A stretch of DNA of 33,097 nt from Eubacterium uniforme (GTDB lineage: Bacteria > Bacillota > Clostridia > Lachnospirales > Lachnospiraceae): NCBI RefSeq assembly GCF_900167115.1, contig NZ_FUXZ01000007.1, forward strand, positions 162,959-196,055, in the 5' to 3' direction. Position numbers and translations under genes: made by a program. How positions within the stretch are numbered: the first letter of the stretch is position 1; each line of letters begins with the position of its first letter. The notes beneath the pieces were generated by a model that did no database searches, was not told where the DNA came from, and was given only the letters and a program-made list of their open reading frames with translations. Below, one piece after another: positions 8,685 through 16,656 of this stretch.

Positions 8685-8724
8685 TTGTTAAAATAGGGTA
8701 AAGATGTTATACTACTAGAGTAGT
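8685..8724 (+). promoter_or_regulatory. Promoter with overlapping palindrome for the glycosyltransferase operon
   Basis: TTGTTA (8685-8690) and TATACT (8708-8713) are 17 bp apart. A palindrome, ACTACT-AG-AGTAGT (8711-8724), overlaps the -10 box and the expected start site, which suits a repressor operator. The ribosome site AGGAG follows directly, giving a very short leader. Confidence 0.65.
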
Positions 8725-8736
8725 AAAGGAGAACAT

Positions 8737-10020
8737 ATGGAAAAATTTAATGTTTGTTTATTGAACGATTCGTTTCCACCTTTGATTGATGGTGTTGCTA
8801 ATGCAGTGGTAAACTATGCGAAGGTTTTAAAAGAGGCAGACCTTGCAAATCCATTTGTAGTCACACCAAAATATCCAGGGTATGATGATTCGGATTTTGA
8901 ATTTCCGATAATGAGATATACTAGTCTAAATATTGGAAATTTGGTAGAGGGGTATAGAGCGGGATTTCCGTTTATTCCGAAGTTGCTATCGGATATTATA
9001 AAAAAAGAACCAAATATTATACATACACATTGCCCATTTGCTTCTACTATGATTGCCAGAGAACTTAGATCAAAGGTTTTTGCACCTATTATATTTACAT
9101 ATCATACAAAGTTTGATGTAGATATTGCAAAGTCTGTAAAAAGTAGAACAATTCAGAAGAATGTAGCAAGATTTATTTCTAGAAATATTTCTGCATGTGA
9201 TGAAGTATGGGTTGTTAGTAAAGGTGCTGCTGATAATCTTAGAGAGATAGGTTATGACGGCGATTATGTTATTATGAATAATGGTGTTGACTTCCCAAAA
9301 GGAAAACAGGCTGAAGATAGGGTAAGAGAAGTTTCAAAGGAATTTGGAATAGATATAGATGTACCTGTTTTACTATTTGTTGGAAGAATGTTTTGGTATA
9401 AGGGGATAAGAATTATTATTGATGCACTCGAAAAATTAAAAGATGAACAGGACTTTAGAATGGTATTTACTGGAAAGGGTGCTGATGAGGAAGAAATAAG
9501 AGAATATGTAAGAGAACATGGACTTGACGATAAGGTAATATTTACTGGAGCAGTTTATGATCGTGAAAAATTAAGAGCCATTAATACCAGAGCTGATTTA
9601 TTTTTATTCCCATCAACTTATGATACTAATGGGTTAGTTGTTCGTGAGGCAGCAGCTTGCGGTCTTGCAAGTTTAGTCATAAAGGATAGTTGCGCATCAG
9701 AAGGAATAATTGATGGCGTAAATGGTTATTTATGCGATGAAAATTCATGGTCTATGTATGAAAAATTAAAAGAAATACTTAATGATATGGATCATTTGCA
9801 TCAGGTTGGAGATACAGCCATGGATGAGATTTACATATCTTGGAAAGATAGCGTATCAAAAGCATATGAAAGATATCATCTTTTATATGAGCGTAAAAGG
9901 GCAGGAAATTGTTATCCTGATAAACAGGGTATAACTGATCAGATGTATAAAATGTCCACTAGGATGTTATTACTTGCACAGAAAAGCATAGAAAAATATA
10001 ACTTTAAAGTGGATGATTAA
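8737..10020 (+). CDS. GT4-family glycosyltransferase
   Basis: This is a GT-B fold, retaining glycosyltransferase of 427 residues. The N-terminal domain starts NVCLLNDSFPPLIDGVANAV, the usual glycine-rich acceptor loop, followed by HTHCPFAS and FTYHTKFD. The C-terminal nucleotide-sugar domain has FVGRMFWYKG, VFTGKGADEEE and PSTYDTNGLVVREAAACG. The last is the region of the GT4 EX7E motif, with Asp in place of the first Glu. The layout resembles diacylglycerol glucosyltransferases that make membrane glycolipids, but the acceptor cannot be decided from sequence. There is no signal peptide or membrane segment. AGGAG lies 5 nt before the ATG. The AAA+ ATPase gene follows after 37 nt and is probably in the same transcript. 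Confidence 0.88.
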   Translation: MEKFNVCLLNDSFPPLIDGVANAVVNYAKVLKEADLANPFVVTPKYPGYDDSDFEFPIMRYTSLNIGNLVEGYRAGFPFIPKLLSDIIKKEPNIIHTHCPFASTMIARELRSKVFAPIIFTYHTKFDVDIAKSVKSRTIQKNVARFISRNISACDEVWVVSKGAADNLREIGYDGDYVIMNNGVDFPKGKQAEDRVREVSKEFGIDIDVPVLLFVGRMFWYKGIRIIIDALEKLKDEQDFRMVFTGKGADEEEIREYVREHGLDDKVIFTGAVYDREKLRAINTRADLFLFPSTYDTNGLVVREAAACGLASLVIKDSCASEGIIDGVNGYLCDENSWSMYEKLKEILNDMDHLHQVGDTAMDEIYISWKDSVSKAYERYHLLYERKRAGNCYPDKQGITDQMYKMSTRMLLLAQKSIEKYNFKVDD

Positions 10021-10057
10021 TTATCAAGAAAACATAATGATTTAGAGAGGAACTAGT

Positions 10058-11542
10058 ATGCCAGTTTTTGATTTTAATAAGCAGAAAGAAGAGAAGGTTA
10101 ACGCAGAGAAATCATATGAACTTGTTTATTCTTCAGAAAGAGAAAGTAATGCAAGTAATCCTATAATGATATTGGAAGATAAGAGTGGAATTTTAAAACA
10201 TCATTCTGATGGTATGTTTGAAGCTCCAACTAAGGGAACAGCATTTGCTTATGATAATGAGGAAAAAACATCACATGATATTTTAAAACTTGACGCAAGA
10301 TTTGAAAACCTTGTTAAGTGGCTTGGCGATAATCGAATTATGGTTAGATTATCAGGTAAAAGTACAGATGAAGGTTATGCAGTATATAAGATTTTAGAAA
10401 CTGGTGTAGCAGTTAGAGGAGCTAAACTTTCAGGTGAGAATGGATTTTTACAATTTATCATTGGAAGACTTTTGCAAAGTGATGCTCCAACAGATACAGA
10501 AATTGATTTGGATGAGATAGACGATGCTGATGACATGAGACTTACAAGTATTCAGAGCATAACTGATTACATTACTTGTGCAGGCACGACTCTACCAGAG
10601 AATATTCGCTTATGGGCTAGACGTAATTTAGCTGTTGCTAAGTCATCAGAAGTTACTCCTGAAGAGAGAAGACATGCTCAAAGAGCTTTGTCTATGATGC
10701 TTAACATTCAGTGGAAAAATACAGAGTTTAAACCTATTGATCCAGTTGAAGCAAGAAGAATTTTAGATGAAGAATTATATGGTCTTGAAGGTGTAAAACA
10801 GAGAATTATTGAAACAATAATTCAGATTAATAGAACACATACACTTCCTGCATATGGTATTTTACTAATTGGACCAGCAGGTACAGGTAAATCTCAGATT
10901 GCATATGCAATTGCTAAAATACTTAGATTGTCATGGACAACTCTTGAGATGAGTTCGATTAATGATCCTGAACAGCTTACTGGTAGTTCAAGAATATATG
11001 CAAATGCAAAACCTGGTCTTATTATGGAAGCATTTGCTAATGCAGAGAAATCAAACCTTGTATTTATCATTAACGAGCTTGATAAGGCATCATCTGGAAA
11101 GGGGAATGGTAATCCTGCGGATGTATTATTAACTCTTCTTGATAATCTTGGATTTACAGATAATTATATCGAGTGTAACATTCCAACAACTGGAGTTTAT
11201 CCAATTGCTACTGCTAATGATAAAGATGCAATTAGCGCACCACTTATGTCGAGATTTGCGGTAATTGAACTTCCAGATTATTCACTTGATGAGAAGAAAG
11301 TTATCTTTACAGATTTCGCAATGCCAAAGGTACTTGAAAGAATTGGTCTTCGTAAGGATGAGATAGTTGTAACAGAAGAAGCTTTAGAAGAACTTATGAA
11401 GATATATAGGAACACTTCAGGTATCAGAGATATTGAGCAGGCAGCAGAACATATTGCAGCTCACGCTCTCTACCTAATCGAAGCAGAGCATATGTCAATC
11501 GTAGAATACGATGCTCAAATGATCCGTGACTTACTAGGCTAG
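10058..11542 (+). CDS. Lon-like AAA+ ATPase lacking a protease domain
   Basis: The 494-residue protein has an unrecognised N-terminal region of about 230 residues. A AAA+ module closest in motif style to Lon follows: GLEGVKQRIIE, Walker A GPAGTGKS at 272-279, a Walker B region FIINELDKASSG around 336-347, a sensor-1-like TANDKDA and an arginine-finger-like LMSRF. A helical lid with GIRDIEQAAEHIAAHAL ends the protein. No Ser-Lys protease domain follows, so it is not Lon. The Walker B acidic pair is Asn339-Glu340 instead of Asp-Glu; the catalytic Glu is kept but the Mg-coordinating Asp is not. It sits 37 nt after the glycosyltransferase. A chaperone or remodelling role is possible but no partner is visible. 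Confidence 0.8.
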   Translation: MPVFDFNKQKEEKVNAEKSYELVYSSERESNASNPIMILEDKSGILKHHSDGMFEAPTKGTAFAYDNEEKTSHDILKLDARFENLVKWLGDNRIMVRLSGKSTDEGYAVYKILETGVAVRGAKLSGENGFLQFIIGRLLQSDAPTDTEIDLDEIDDADDMRLTSIQSITDYITCAGTTLPENIRLWARRNLAVAKSSEVTPEERRHAQRALSMMLNIQWKNTEFKPIDPVEARRILDEELYGLEGVKQRIIETIIQINRTHTLPAYGILLIGPAGTGKSQIAYAIAKILRLSWTTLEMSSINDPEQLTGSSRIYANAKPGLIMEAFANAEKSNLVFIINELDKASSGKGNGNPADVLLTLLDNLGFTDNYIECNIPTTGVYPIATANDKDAISAPLMSRFAVIELPDYSLDEKKVIFTDFAMPKVLERIGLRKDEIVVTEEALEELMKIYRNTSGIRDIEQAAEHIAAHALYLIEAEHMSIVEYDAQMIRDLLG

Positions 11543-11599
11543 AATGAAAACTATTAGGTTAGAATGAATTAAAGAACGAAAAAGTAAATAGAAGCCTAA

Positions 11600-11909
11600 G
11601 CACCACCGCAAAGAATATATTTTCTAGATGGGACCATTGCGGGTCTCGGTACTTAGTGAGTAATTAATTATTGTTATTAATATATTTTATTTGCATGACG
11701 CGAAGCGTTATGTAATAAGAAAAGGGACGATGGTTGAATGTTTACATTCGAAACTCATCGTCCCTTTTCTTATTAGGTAATATTTATATTATCCAAATAA
11801 AATATATTGATAACATAAAATAATTATTTACGAACTTAGTTCCGCTAGGGGTAGCCCGCACTGTGCGAGAGCAGTGTCCCAGATAGACAATATGTCTTTG
11901 CGGTGGTGC
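11600..11909 (+). ncRNA. Structured repeat element, family 1, copy 2 (candidate RNA)
   Basis: This is the best-folded copy. The closing stem is a perfect 15-bp helix, GCACCACCGCAAAGA (11600-11614) with 11895-11909. Next come GGGAC / GTCCC (11630-11634/11876-11880) and GCGGG / CCCGC (11639-11643/11855-11859). A 21-bp A+T stem pairs 11673-11693 with 11794-11814. Hairpin A is 11694-11712 with a GAA loop. Hairpin B is a perfect 19-bp stem, 11714-11732/11756-11774, with an internal tip GAATG-TTTA-CATTC at 11736-11749. Hairpin C is 11776-11793. Three mismatches are G·U wobbles only if the plus strand is the RNA. The 372-bp gap between the AAA+ ATPase and argG is mostly this element; it ends 5 bp before the argG stop codon. 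Confidence 0.8.
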
Positions 11910-11914
11910 GTAAA

Positions 11915-13138
11915 TTACTTTTTATTTTCTTTCTTTAATTCATTCATACGCATAGCACGGACCTTGAGTGGAAGACCCCATAATGTGATGAAACCTTCTG
12001 CATCGTGGTGATCGTACATATCGCCAGTTGTGAATGAAGCAAGTGATTCACTGTAAAGTGAATATGGTGATGTAGTACCATTCTTGATGATGTTACCTTT
12101 GTATAAACGAAGTTTAACTTCACCAGTTACAACCTGCTGAGTTACATCAACAAATGCTGTGATAGCTTCTCTTACTGGAGTGAACCATTTACCTTCGTAA
12201 ACGATACTAGCAAGCTTGCTACCAAGATCCTTCTTAAGAGCGATTGTATCACGGTCAAGAACAAGTTCTTCAAGCTGCTGATGAGCTTCCATAAGAATTG
12301 TTCCACCTGGAGTTTCATAAACGCCACGGCTCTTCATACCAACAACACGGTTTTCAACGATATCAACGATACCAACACCGTACTTACCACCGATAGTATT
12401 AAGTTCTCTGATGATGTCAGCGACTTTCATCTTCTTACCGTTAAGAGCGATAGGCATACCTTTTTCGAATTCAAGTGTAAGTTCAACATCTTCATCTGGA
12501 GCCTTTTCAGGTGTAACACCTAAAACAAGCATATGATCAAAGTTTGGAGCCTGTGAAGGATCTTCAAGTTCAAGACCTTCGTGGCTAATGTGCCAGATGT
12601 TTCTATCACGGCTGTATGACTGATCTGTACCAAATGGAAGATCAATGCCATGAGTCTTACAATATTCAATTTCAGCTTCACGAGAATCCATGTTCCATCT
12701 ATCATCACGCCAAGGTGCAATTACTTTAATATCAGGAGCTAAAGCTTTGATACCAAGTTCAAAACGAATCTGGTCATTACCTTTTCCAGTAGCACCATGA
12801 CAAATTGCAACAGCATTTTCTTTTCTTGCAATTTCAACTAACTTAGCAGCGATTGTAGGTCTTGCCATAGCTGTACCCATAAGGTATTTGTGTTCATAAA
12901 CAGCACCAGCCTGTACACATGGCATAATGTAGTTTTCGCAAAGATCATCAACTACGTCTTCAATGTAAAGTTTTGAAGCACCTGAAATCTGTGCGCGTTC
13001 TTCAAGACCGTCAAGTTCATCGCCCTGACCACAGTCAATACAGCAACATACAACTTCATAACCGTATGTTTCTTTTAACCACGGAATAACCGCAGTAGTG
13101 TCAAGTCCGCCTGAATAGGCTAAAATAACTTTATCCAT
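11915..13138 (-). CDS. argG: Argininosuccinate synthase
   Basis: ArgG condenses citrulline and aspartate with ATP to form argininosuccinate, the penultimate step of arginine synthesis. The 407-residue protein opens with MDKVILAYSGGLDTT, containing the SGGLD pyrophosphatase loop at 8-12. It continues with GATGKGNDQIRFE and the substrate-binding region YSRDRNIWHISHEG. Length matches the family (about 400). The start has AGAGGTG before the ATG on the minus strand. argH is not adjacent, so this is a single-gene unit. It is divergent from the cation transporter across 220 bp. I did not find a convincing ArgR box in that gap. The 3' end abuts structured element copy 2, which could act as its transcription end. 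Confidence 0.96.
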   Translation of the reverse strand: MDKVILAYSGGLDTTAVIPWLKETYGYEVVCCCIDCGQGDELDGLEERAQISGASKLYIEDVVDDLCENYIMPCVQAGAVYEHKYLMGTAMARPTIAAKLVEIARKENAVAICHGATGKGNDQIRFELGIKALAPDIKVIAPWRDDRWNMDSREAEIEYCKTHGIDLPFGTDQSYSRDRNIWHISHEGLELEDPSQAPNFDHMLVLGVTPEKAPDEDVELTLEFEKGMPIALNGKKMKVADIIRELNTIGGKYGVGIVDIVENRVVGMKSRGVYETPGGTILMEAHQQLEELVLDRDTIALKKDLGSKLASIVYEGKWFTPVREAITAFVDVTQQVVTGEVKLRLYKGNIIKNGTTSPYSLYSESLASFTTGDMYDHHDAEGFITLWGLPLKVRAMRMNELKKENKK

Positions 13139-13175
13139 TTTAACACCTCTTTTTAATTTTGTTTTAATCCTATAT

Positions 13176-13204
13176 ATAATAACTTAAATATCAGCAAATG
13201 ACAA
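13176..13204 (-). promoter_or_regulatory. sigma-A promoter for argG
   Basis: Read on the minus strand, TTGTCA (13204-13199) and TATTAT (13181-13176) are spaced by 17 bp. The leader is about 30 nt. Confidence 0.65.
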
Positions 13205-13275
13205 GATAATTAAAAAAATATTACATTAGAACAAGCGAAAAAATCAAACAGATAATGTTAGAAATTTAAATAGTA

Positions 13276-13284
13276 TGATATAAT
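13276..13284 (+). promoter_or_regulatory. Extended -10 promoter for the cation transporter
   Basis: TGATATAAT at 13276-13284 is an extended -10 element. The -35 region at the right distance (TGTTAG) is weak, as is common with extended -10 promoters. Confidence 0.5.
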
Positions 13285-13358
13285 ATTCAATATATATGAA
13301 GTTAAATAATTAAGGCTTTAGTGTATAAAAGATATTAGAAAAAATGACGAGGACTAAT

Positions 13359-14471
13359 ATGAATAGAGAAAAAAAGATTATACAAACAAGTATAATAGGT
13401 ATTATTGCAAATGTATTTCTTGCAGGGTTTAAGGCAATTATTGGAATGTTATCACATTCTATCGCAATCACAATGGATGCGGTTAACAATTTAAGTGATG
13501 CAATTTCTTCTATAATAACAATCATAGGAACTAAGTTATCAGGTAAGGAACCAGATAAAGAACATCCTCTTGGTCATGGAAGGGTTGAGTATCTAAGTGC
13601 TTCTATAATTGCACTTATTATATTATATGCTGGTTTTACAGCTCTTATTGCATCGGTGAAAAATGTAATAAATCCAAAGACACCTGATTATAAGATGGTG
13701 TCTTTGTTAATAATATTTGTTGCGGTAATAGTAAAAATTGTTTTGGGATTATATGTTAGAAGTCAGGGTGAAAAGTTAAATAGTGGAGCCCTTAAAGCAT
13801 CAGGAAGTGATGCACTTTTTGATGCAATTATTTCCGCTTCAACATTAGTAGCAGCTGTTATATTTATAACATTAAAGATAAGCCTAGAAAGCTATTTAGG
13901 TATTGTTATTTCTATTATGATTATAAAGGCTGGATTTGAGCAAATAAGTGAAACAATAAGCGAAATATTAGGAGCAAGAGTTGATCCTGAAATTGCAGCG
14001 AATATTAAAAAGTCAATTTTGGAATTCGAAGATGTTCATGGTGTATATGATTTGGTTGTACATAATTATGGCCCAGATCGATTTATAGGTTCAGCTCATA
14101 TTGAAGTGGATGATACTTTAAGTGCAAATAGAATTGATGGACTTATGAGAAAAATTGCAGATAAGGTTTTAAATGATACTGGAATTCTTATGACTGGTAT
14201 TTCAATTTATGCAAAGAATACTACTGATGAAAAAGCTGTTAAGATGGAAAAAGAAATAAGAGAAATGATTAAGGCTTACAAGGGCGTATTACAAATGCAT
14301 GGTTTCTTTTTGAATGATGAAGAAAAAGATATAAGATTTGATATGGTTATTGATTATGATTTGAAAAAAGAAGAAAGAAAACAGGTATACGAAAGCGTTT
14401 GTAAGGATATTAGTGAAAAATATGAAGGGTACAAGGTTAACATAAATCTAGATTTTGATATATCTGATTAG
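13359..14471 (+). CDS. Cation diffusion facilitator (CDF) family transporter
   Basis: This inner-membrane protein probably exports divalent metal ions by proton exchange. Hydrophobic helices lie roughly at residues 8-30, 34-58, 75-98, 108-128, 150-170 and 175-195, then a cytoplasmic ferredoxin-like domain. The helix-2 metal motif is NNLSD (43-47), Asn replacing the usual His or Asp at the first position. Helix 5 carries SDALFD (DxxxD). HPLGHGRVEY follows helix 2 as usual. The C-terminus is longer than in YiiP-like proteins. I use the ATG at 13359, with GAGGA at 13349-13353 five nt upstream; an ATG at 13344 in the same frame lacks a ribosome site. Metal specificity is not predictable, though Mn, Fe or Ni is as likely as Zn given the motifs. 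Confidence 0.88.
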   Translation: MNREKKIIQTSIIGIIANVFLAGFKAIIGMLSHSIAITMDAVNNLSDAISSIITIIGTKLSGKEPDKEHPLGHGRVEYLSASIIALIILYAGFTALIASVKNVINPKTPDYKMVSLLIIFVAVIVKIVLGLYVRSQGEKLNSGALKASGSDALFDAIISASTLVAAVIFITLKISLESYLGIVISIMIIKAGFEQISETISEILGARVDPEIAANIKKSILEFEDVHGVYDLVVHNYGPDRFIGSAHIEVDDTLSANRIDGLMRKIADKVLNDTGILMTGISIYAKNTTDEKAVKMEKEIREMIKAYKGVLQMHGFFLNDEEKDIRFDMVIDYDLKKEERKQVYESVCKDISEKYEGYKVNINLDFDISD

Positions 14472-14561
14472 AATCAAAGTATGAAATGAGGGTTCATACA
14501 TAATATAAATTAGATTAAATGTATATATTTAATTCTAAAAAAACTAATAAGGAGGCTTGAT

Positions 14562-15443
14562 ATGAAAGATTTAATTATTATTGGATCGGGACCGGCGGGG
14601 GTTTCGGCAGCACTTACAGCGAAAAGAAGAAATTTGGACTTTTTATGGTTTGGTAATAAAAACCTAAGTCCTAAAGTTGAATTGGCACATAGGATAGATA
14701 ACTATCCAGGACTAACGAGAGTAACAGGTCTTGAAATGAATCATATTTTTAAGGAACAGATAAAGACTGAAAAACTTGAAGTGATTGGAAAGATGATTAA
14801 TCAAATTATGAAGATGGGTGATCACTTTATGGTTAGTGCGGGAAGTGATGTTTATGAAGCTAAAACAATTGTACTTGCATCAGGCGTAATTATGGGTAAG
14901 TTCATGGACGGCGAAAAAGAACTTGCAGGTAAGGGTGTAAGTTATTGTGCAACATGCGATGGTATGTTTTATAGAGAAAAAGAAATAGCTGTCGTATGTG
15001 AAAATAAGGAATTTGAGGAAGAAGTGTTATTTTTAGCAAATATCGCAAAGAAAGTATATTTATTTGTTAATTATGAAACTACATTACAAAAAGAAAATAT
15101 TGAAATTCATAAGGAGAAACCTTACAAAGTAGAAGGTGAAAATAAGGCAACGGGAATCGTATATAAAGAAAAAGGAACAAATGAAGATGTACTTGTAGAT
15201 ATAGATGGAATATTTGTATTAAGAGATAGTATTAATCCTAATACTTTATTAAAAGGTCTTGAAATGGATGAAGGTCATATTATTGTAGATAGAACACAGG
15301 CTACTAGTGTTGAAGGTGTATATGCTGCAGGTGATTGTACAGGTAGACCTTATCAGTACGCAAAGGCAGTAGGGGAAGGTAATGTGGCTATTTATGGTGT
15401 AACTCAATACTTAGCCGGATTAGAAGAAGGTAATAATGATTAA
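14562..15443 (+). CDS. Thioredoxin-reductase-like flavoprotein lacking NADPH-binding motif
   Basis: The 293-residue protein has the thioredoxin reductase FAD fold: GSGPAG at 8-13, the redox-active CATC (Cys129, Cys132) and the C-terminal FAD motif GVYAAGDCTG. The NADPH domain is aberrant. Where TrxB has GGGxSAxEEA, this protein has CENKEFEEEV around 146-155, and the HRR motif is replaced by FVNYE. Clostridial ferredoxin-dependent flavin thioredoxin reductases (FFTR) are known to lack these motifs, so electrons may come from ferredoxin. That is inference; no ferredoxin or thioredoxin gene is adjacent. AAGGAGG precedes the ATG. The gene follows the cation transporter after about 90 bp and may share its transcript. 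The name trxB would be misleading until the donor is known. Confidence 0.85.
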   Translation: MKDLIIIGSGPAGVSAALTAKRRNLDFLWFGNKNLSPKVELAHRIDNYPGLTRVTGLEMNHIFKEQIKTEKLEVIGKMINQIMKMGDHFMVSAGSDVYEAKTIVLASGVIMGKFMDGEKELAGKGVSYCATCDGMFYREKEIAVVCENKEFEEEVLFLANIAKKVYLFVNYETTLQKENIEIHKEKPYKVEGENKATGIVYKEKGTNEDVLVDIDGIFVLRDSINPNTLLKGLEMDEGHIIVDRTQATSVEGVYAAGDCTGRPYQYAKAVGEGNVAIYGVTQYLAGLEEGNND

Positions 15444-15538
15444 TGATTAGAATACCGACGTTTGATTAGAATACCGACGTTTGATTAGAATACCGACGAA
15501 GTCGGAAGTTTCTAATCTAAAAAAGTCGGAAGTTTCTA
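15444..15538 (+). repeat. Short tandem repeats with inverted partners
   Basis: Three direct copies of TGATTAGAATACCGACGTT start at 15444, 15463 and 15482 (period 19). Two copies of GTCGGAAGTTTCTA at 15501-15514 and 15525-15538 (period 24) are nearly complementary to them. CCGAC-GAA-GTCGG forms a hairpin at 15493-15505. The first repeat overlaps the stop region of the preceding gene. The array could form several alternative hairpins. Confidence 0.85.
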
Positions 15539-15546
15539 GAAAAAAT

Positions 15547-15576
15547 AAAAACCAGTGAATTTTCACTGGTTTTTTA
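15547..15576. terminator. Bidirectional terminator
   Basis: AACCAGTGAA / TTCACTGGTT (15550-15559/15562-15571) with A and T runs on the two sides. It serves the flavoprotein gene on plus and degV on minus. Confidence 0.85.
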
Positions 15577-15586
15577 TTTATATTAG

Positions 15587-16465
15587 TTAAAACAAAGGTT
15601 TAACTGGTTTACTTGCTTTTTCACAAATTGCAATTCCAAGAGCACCGGCACCTACATGACAGCTAATACTAATTGGAAGTCTTGAAAGACCGATGCTTTC
15701 ATCTCCAAAGTACTCTCTAACTTGCATAACCCATTCTTTAGCAGCTTCTAAATCTCCTGAATAAGCTGTGTGAATCTCATACTTGTCTCCAGCGTATGTG
15801 GTTTCGCGTTCCTTCTTCATGATTTCAAGCATTGTTCTTTTGGCTTTCTTCATGCCTCTAACATTAGCAAATGAATCGAGTTTATCACCTTGAATCTGCA
15901 ATACTGGTTTTAAGTTAAGTGCAGTTGCAATGCTTGCAGCAGCAGGAGTAACTCTGCCACCTTTCTTTAAAAGATCAAGTGTGTCAACCGCAATGTAAAT
16001 TGAATTGTCATCCCAAGTTTTTTCAAGTTCATCACAAATCTCCTGAGCACTAAGACCCTGTTCAATTAAATCGAGAGCCTTATATACAGTAGCTCTTTGT
16101 GTGACTGAGATTCTCTTGTTATCAACTACAACAACTCTACCATCATAATCCTGTGCAAGACCCTTTGCAGTCTGTACAGCTCCACTAAGTGCGGATGACA
16201 TAGGAATATGAAGAATGTAATCATATTCTTCTAATAATTCATCCCATGTATCTAATATAGTAGAAGGTGATGGTTGAGAAGTAGAAACATCACGTTTTTC
16301 ATCTAAAAACTTAAAAAACTCTTCGTAAGAAAAATCTTTACCCTCAAAGTATTCAACACCATCTATTATAAAAGGCATATTTATAAGGCGAACGCCTATT
16401 TCTTCAGCTTCAGCAAATGTCATGCTGCTGTTAACGTCTGTAACGACAATAATTTTATTGCTCAT
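15587..16465 (-). CDS. DegV family fatty-acid-binding protein
   Basis: DegV proteins (FakB relatives) bind a fatty acid and in several Firmicutes present it to the kinase FakA for phosphorylation. The 292-residue protein starts MSNKIIVVTDVNSSM, the usual opening strand and loop. It includes STSQPSPS, IPMSSALSGAVQTA (ligand carboxylate loop) and LLKKGGRV, and its C-terminal half contains ISCHVGAGALG. I chose the ATG at 16465 because AAAGGGGC lies just upstream on the minus strand; a GTG ten codons earlier has no ribosome site. No fakA-like gene is in the window. Which lipid it binds is unknown. Confidence 0.9.
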   Translation of the reverse strand: MSNKIIVVTDVNSSMTFAEAEEIGVRLINMPFIIDGVEYFEGKDFSYEEFFKFLDEKRDVSTSQPSPSTILDTWDELLEEYDYILHIPMSSALSGAVQTAKGLAQDYDGRVVVVDNKRISVTQRATVYKALDLIEQGLSAQEICDELEKTWDDNSIYIAVDTLDLLKKGGRVTPAAASIATALNLKPVLQIQGDKLDSFANVRGMKKAKRTMLEIMKKERETTYAGDKYEIHTAYSGDLEAAKEWVMQVREYFGDESIGLSRLPISISCHVGAGALGIAICEKASKPVKPLF

Positions 16466-16616
16466 AATTGCCCCTTTATCTAGTTTTTTATTCACTAAAA
16501 ATATTACTATAATATTACAATTTAGTCAAATAAAAAATTGAGAAAAGTTAAATATATTGAGATAAATTTTAGAGATAAATAATAATGATGCTTTTAGTAT
16601 GTTTTCTAAGGTAGGT

Positions 16617-16643
16617 TGACTTTATTATGGTATGTGATATTAT
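16617..16643 (+). promoter_or_regulatory. Putative mntP promoter
   Basis: TTGACT (16617-16622) and TATTAT (16638-16643) are 15 bp apart, slightly short. A start near 16650 would leave almost no leader before the first ATG at 16657. I see no yybP-ykoY manganese riboswitch. Confidence 0.4.
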
Positions 16644-16656
16644 TGTTAGGTAGAAA

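Noticed and set aside
13205-13300. ArgR box for argG
   Set aside because: A few ATTCA-like pieces occur, but none makes a good paired ARG box in this A+T-rich stretch.
15444-15538. Possible CRISPR array
   Set aside because: The 19-bp units are directly adjacent with no spacers, and no cas genes are present.
16496-16656. yybP-ykoY manganese riboswitch before mntP
   Set aside because: The conserved core loops were not recognisable, and the likely promoter leaves almost no leader.
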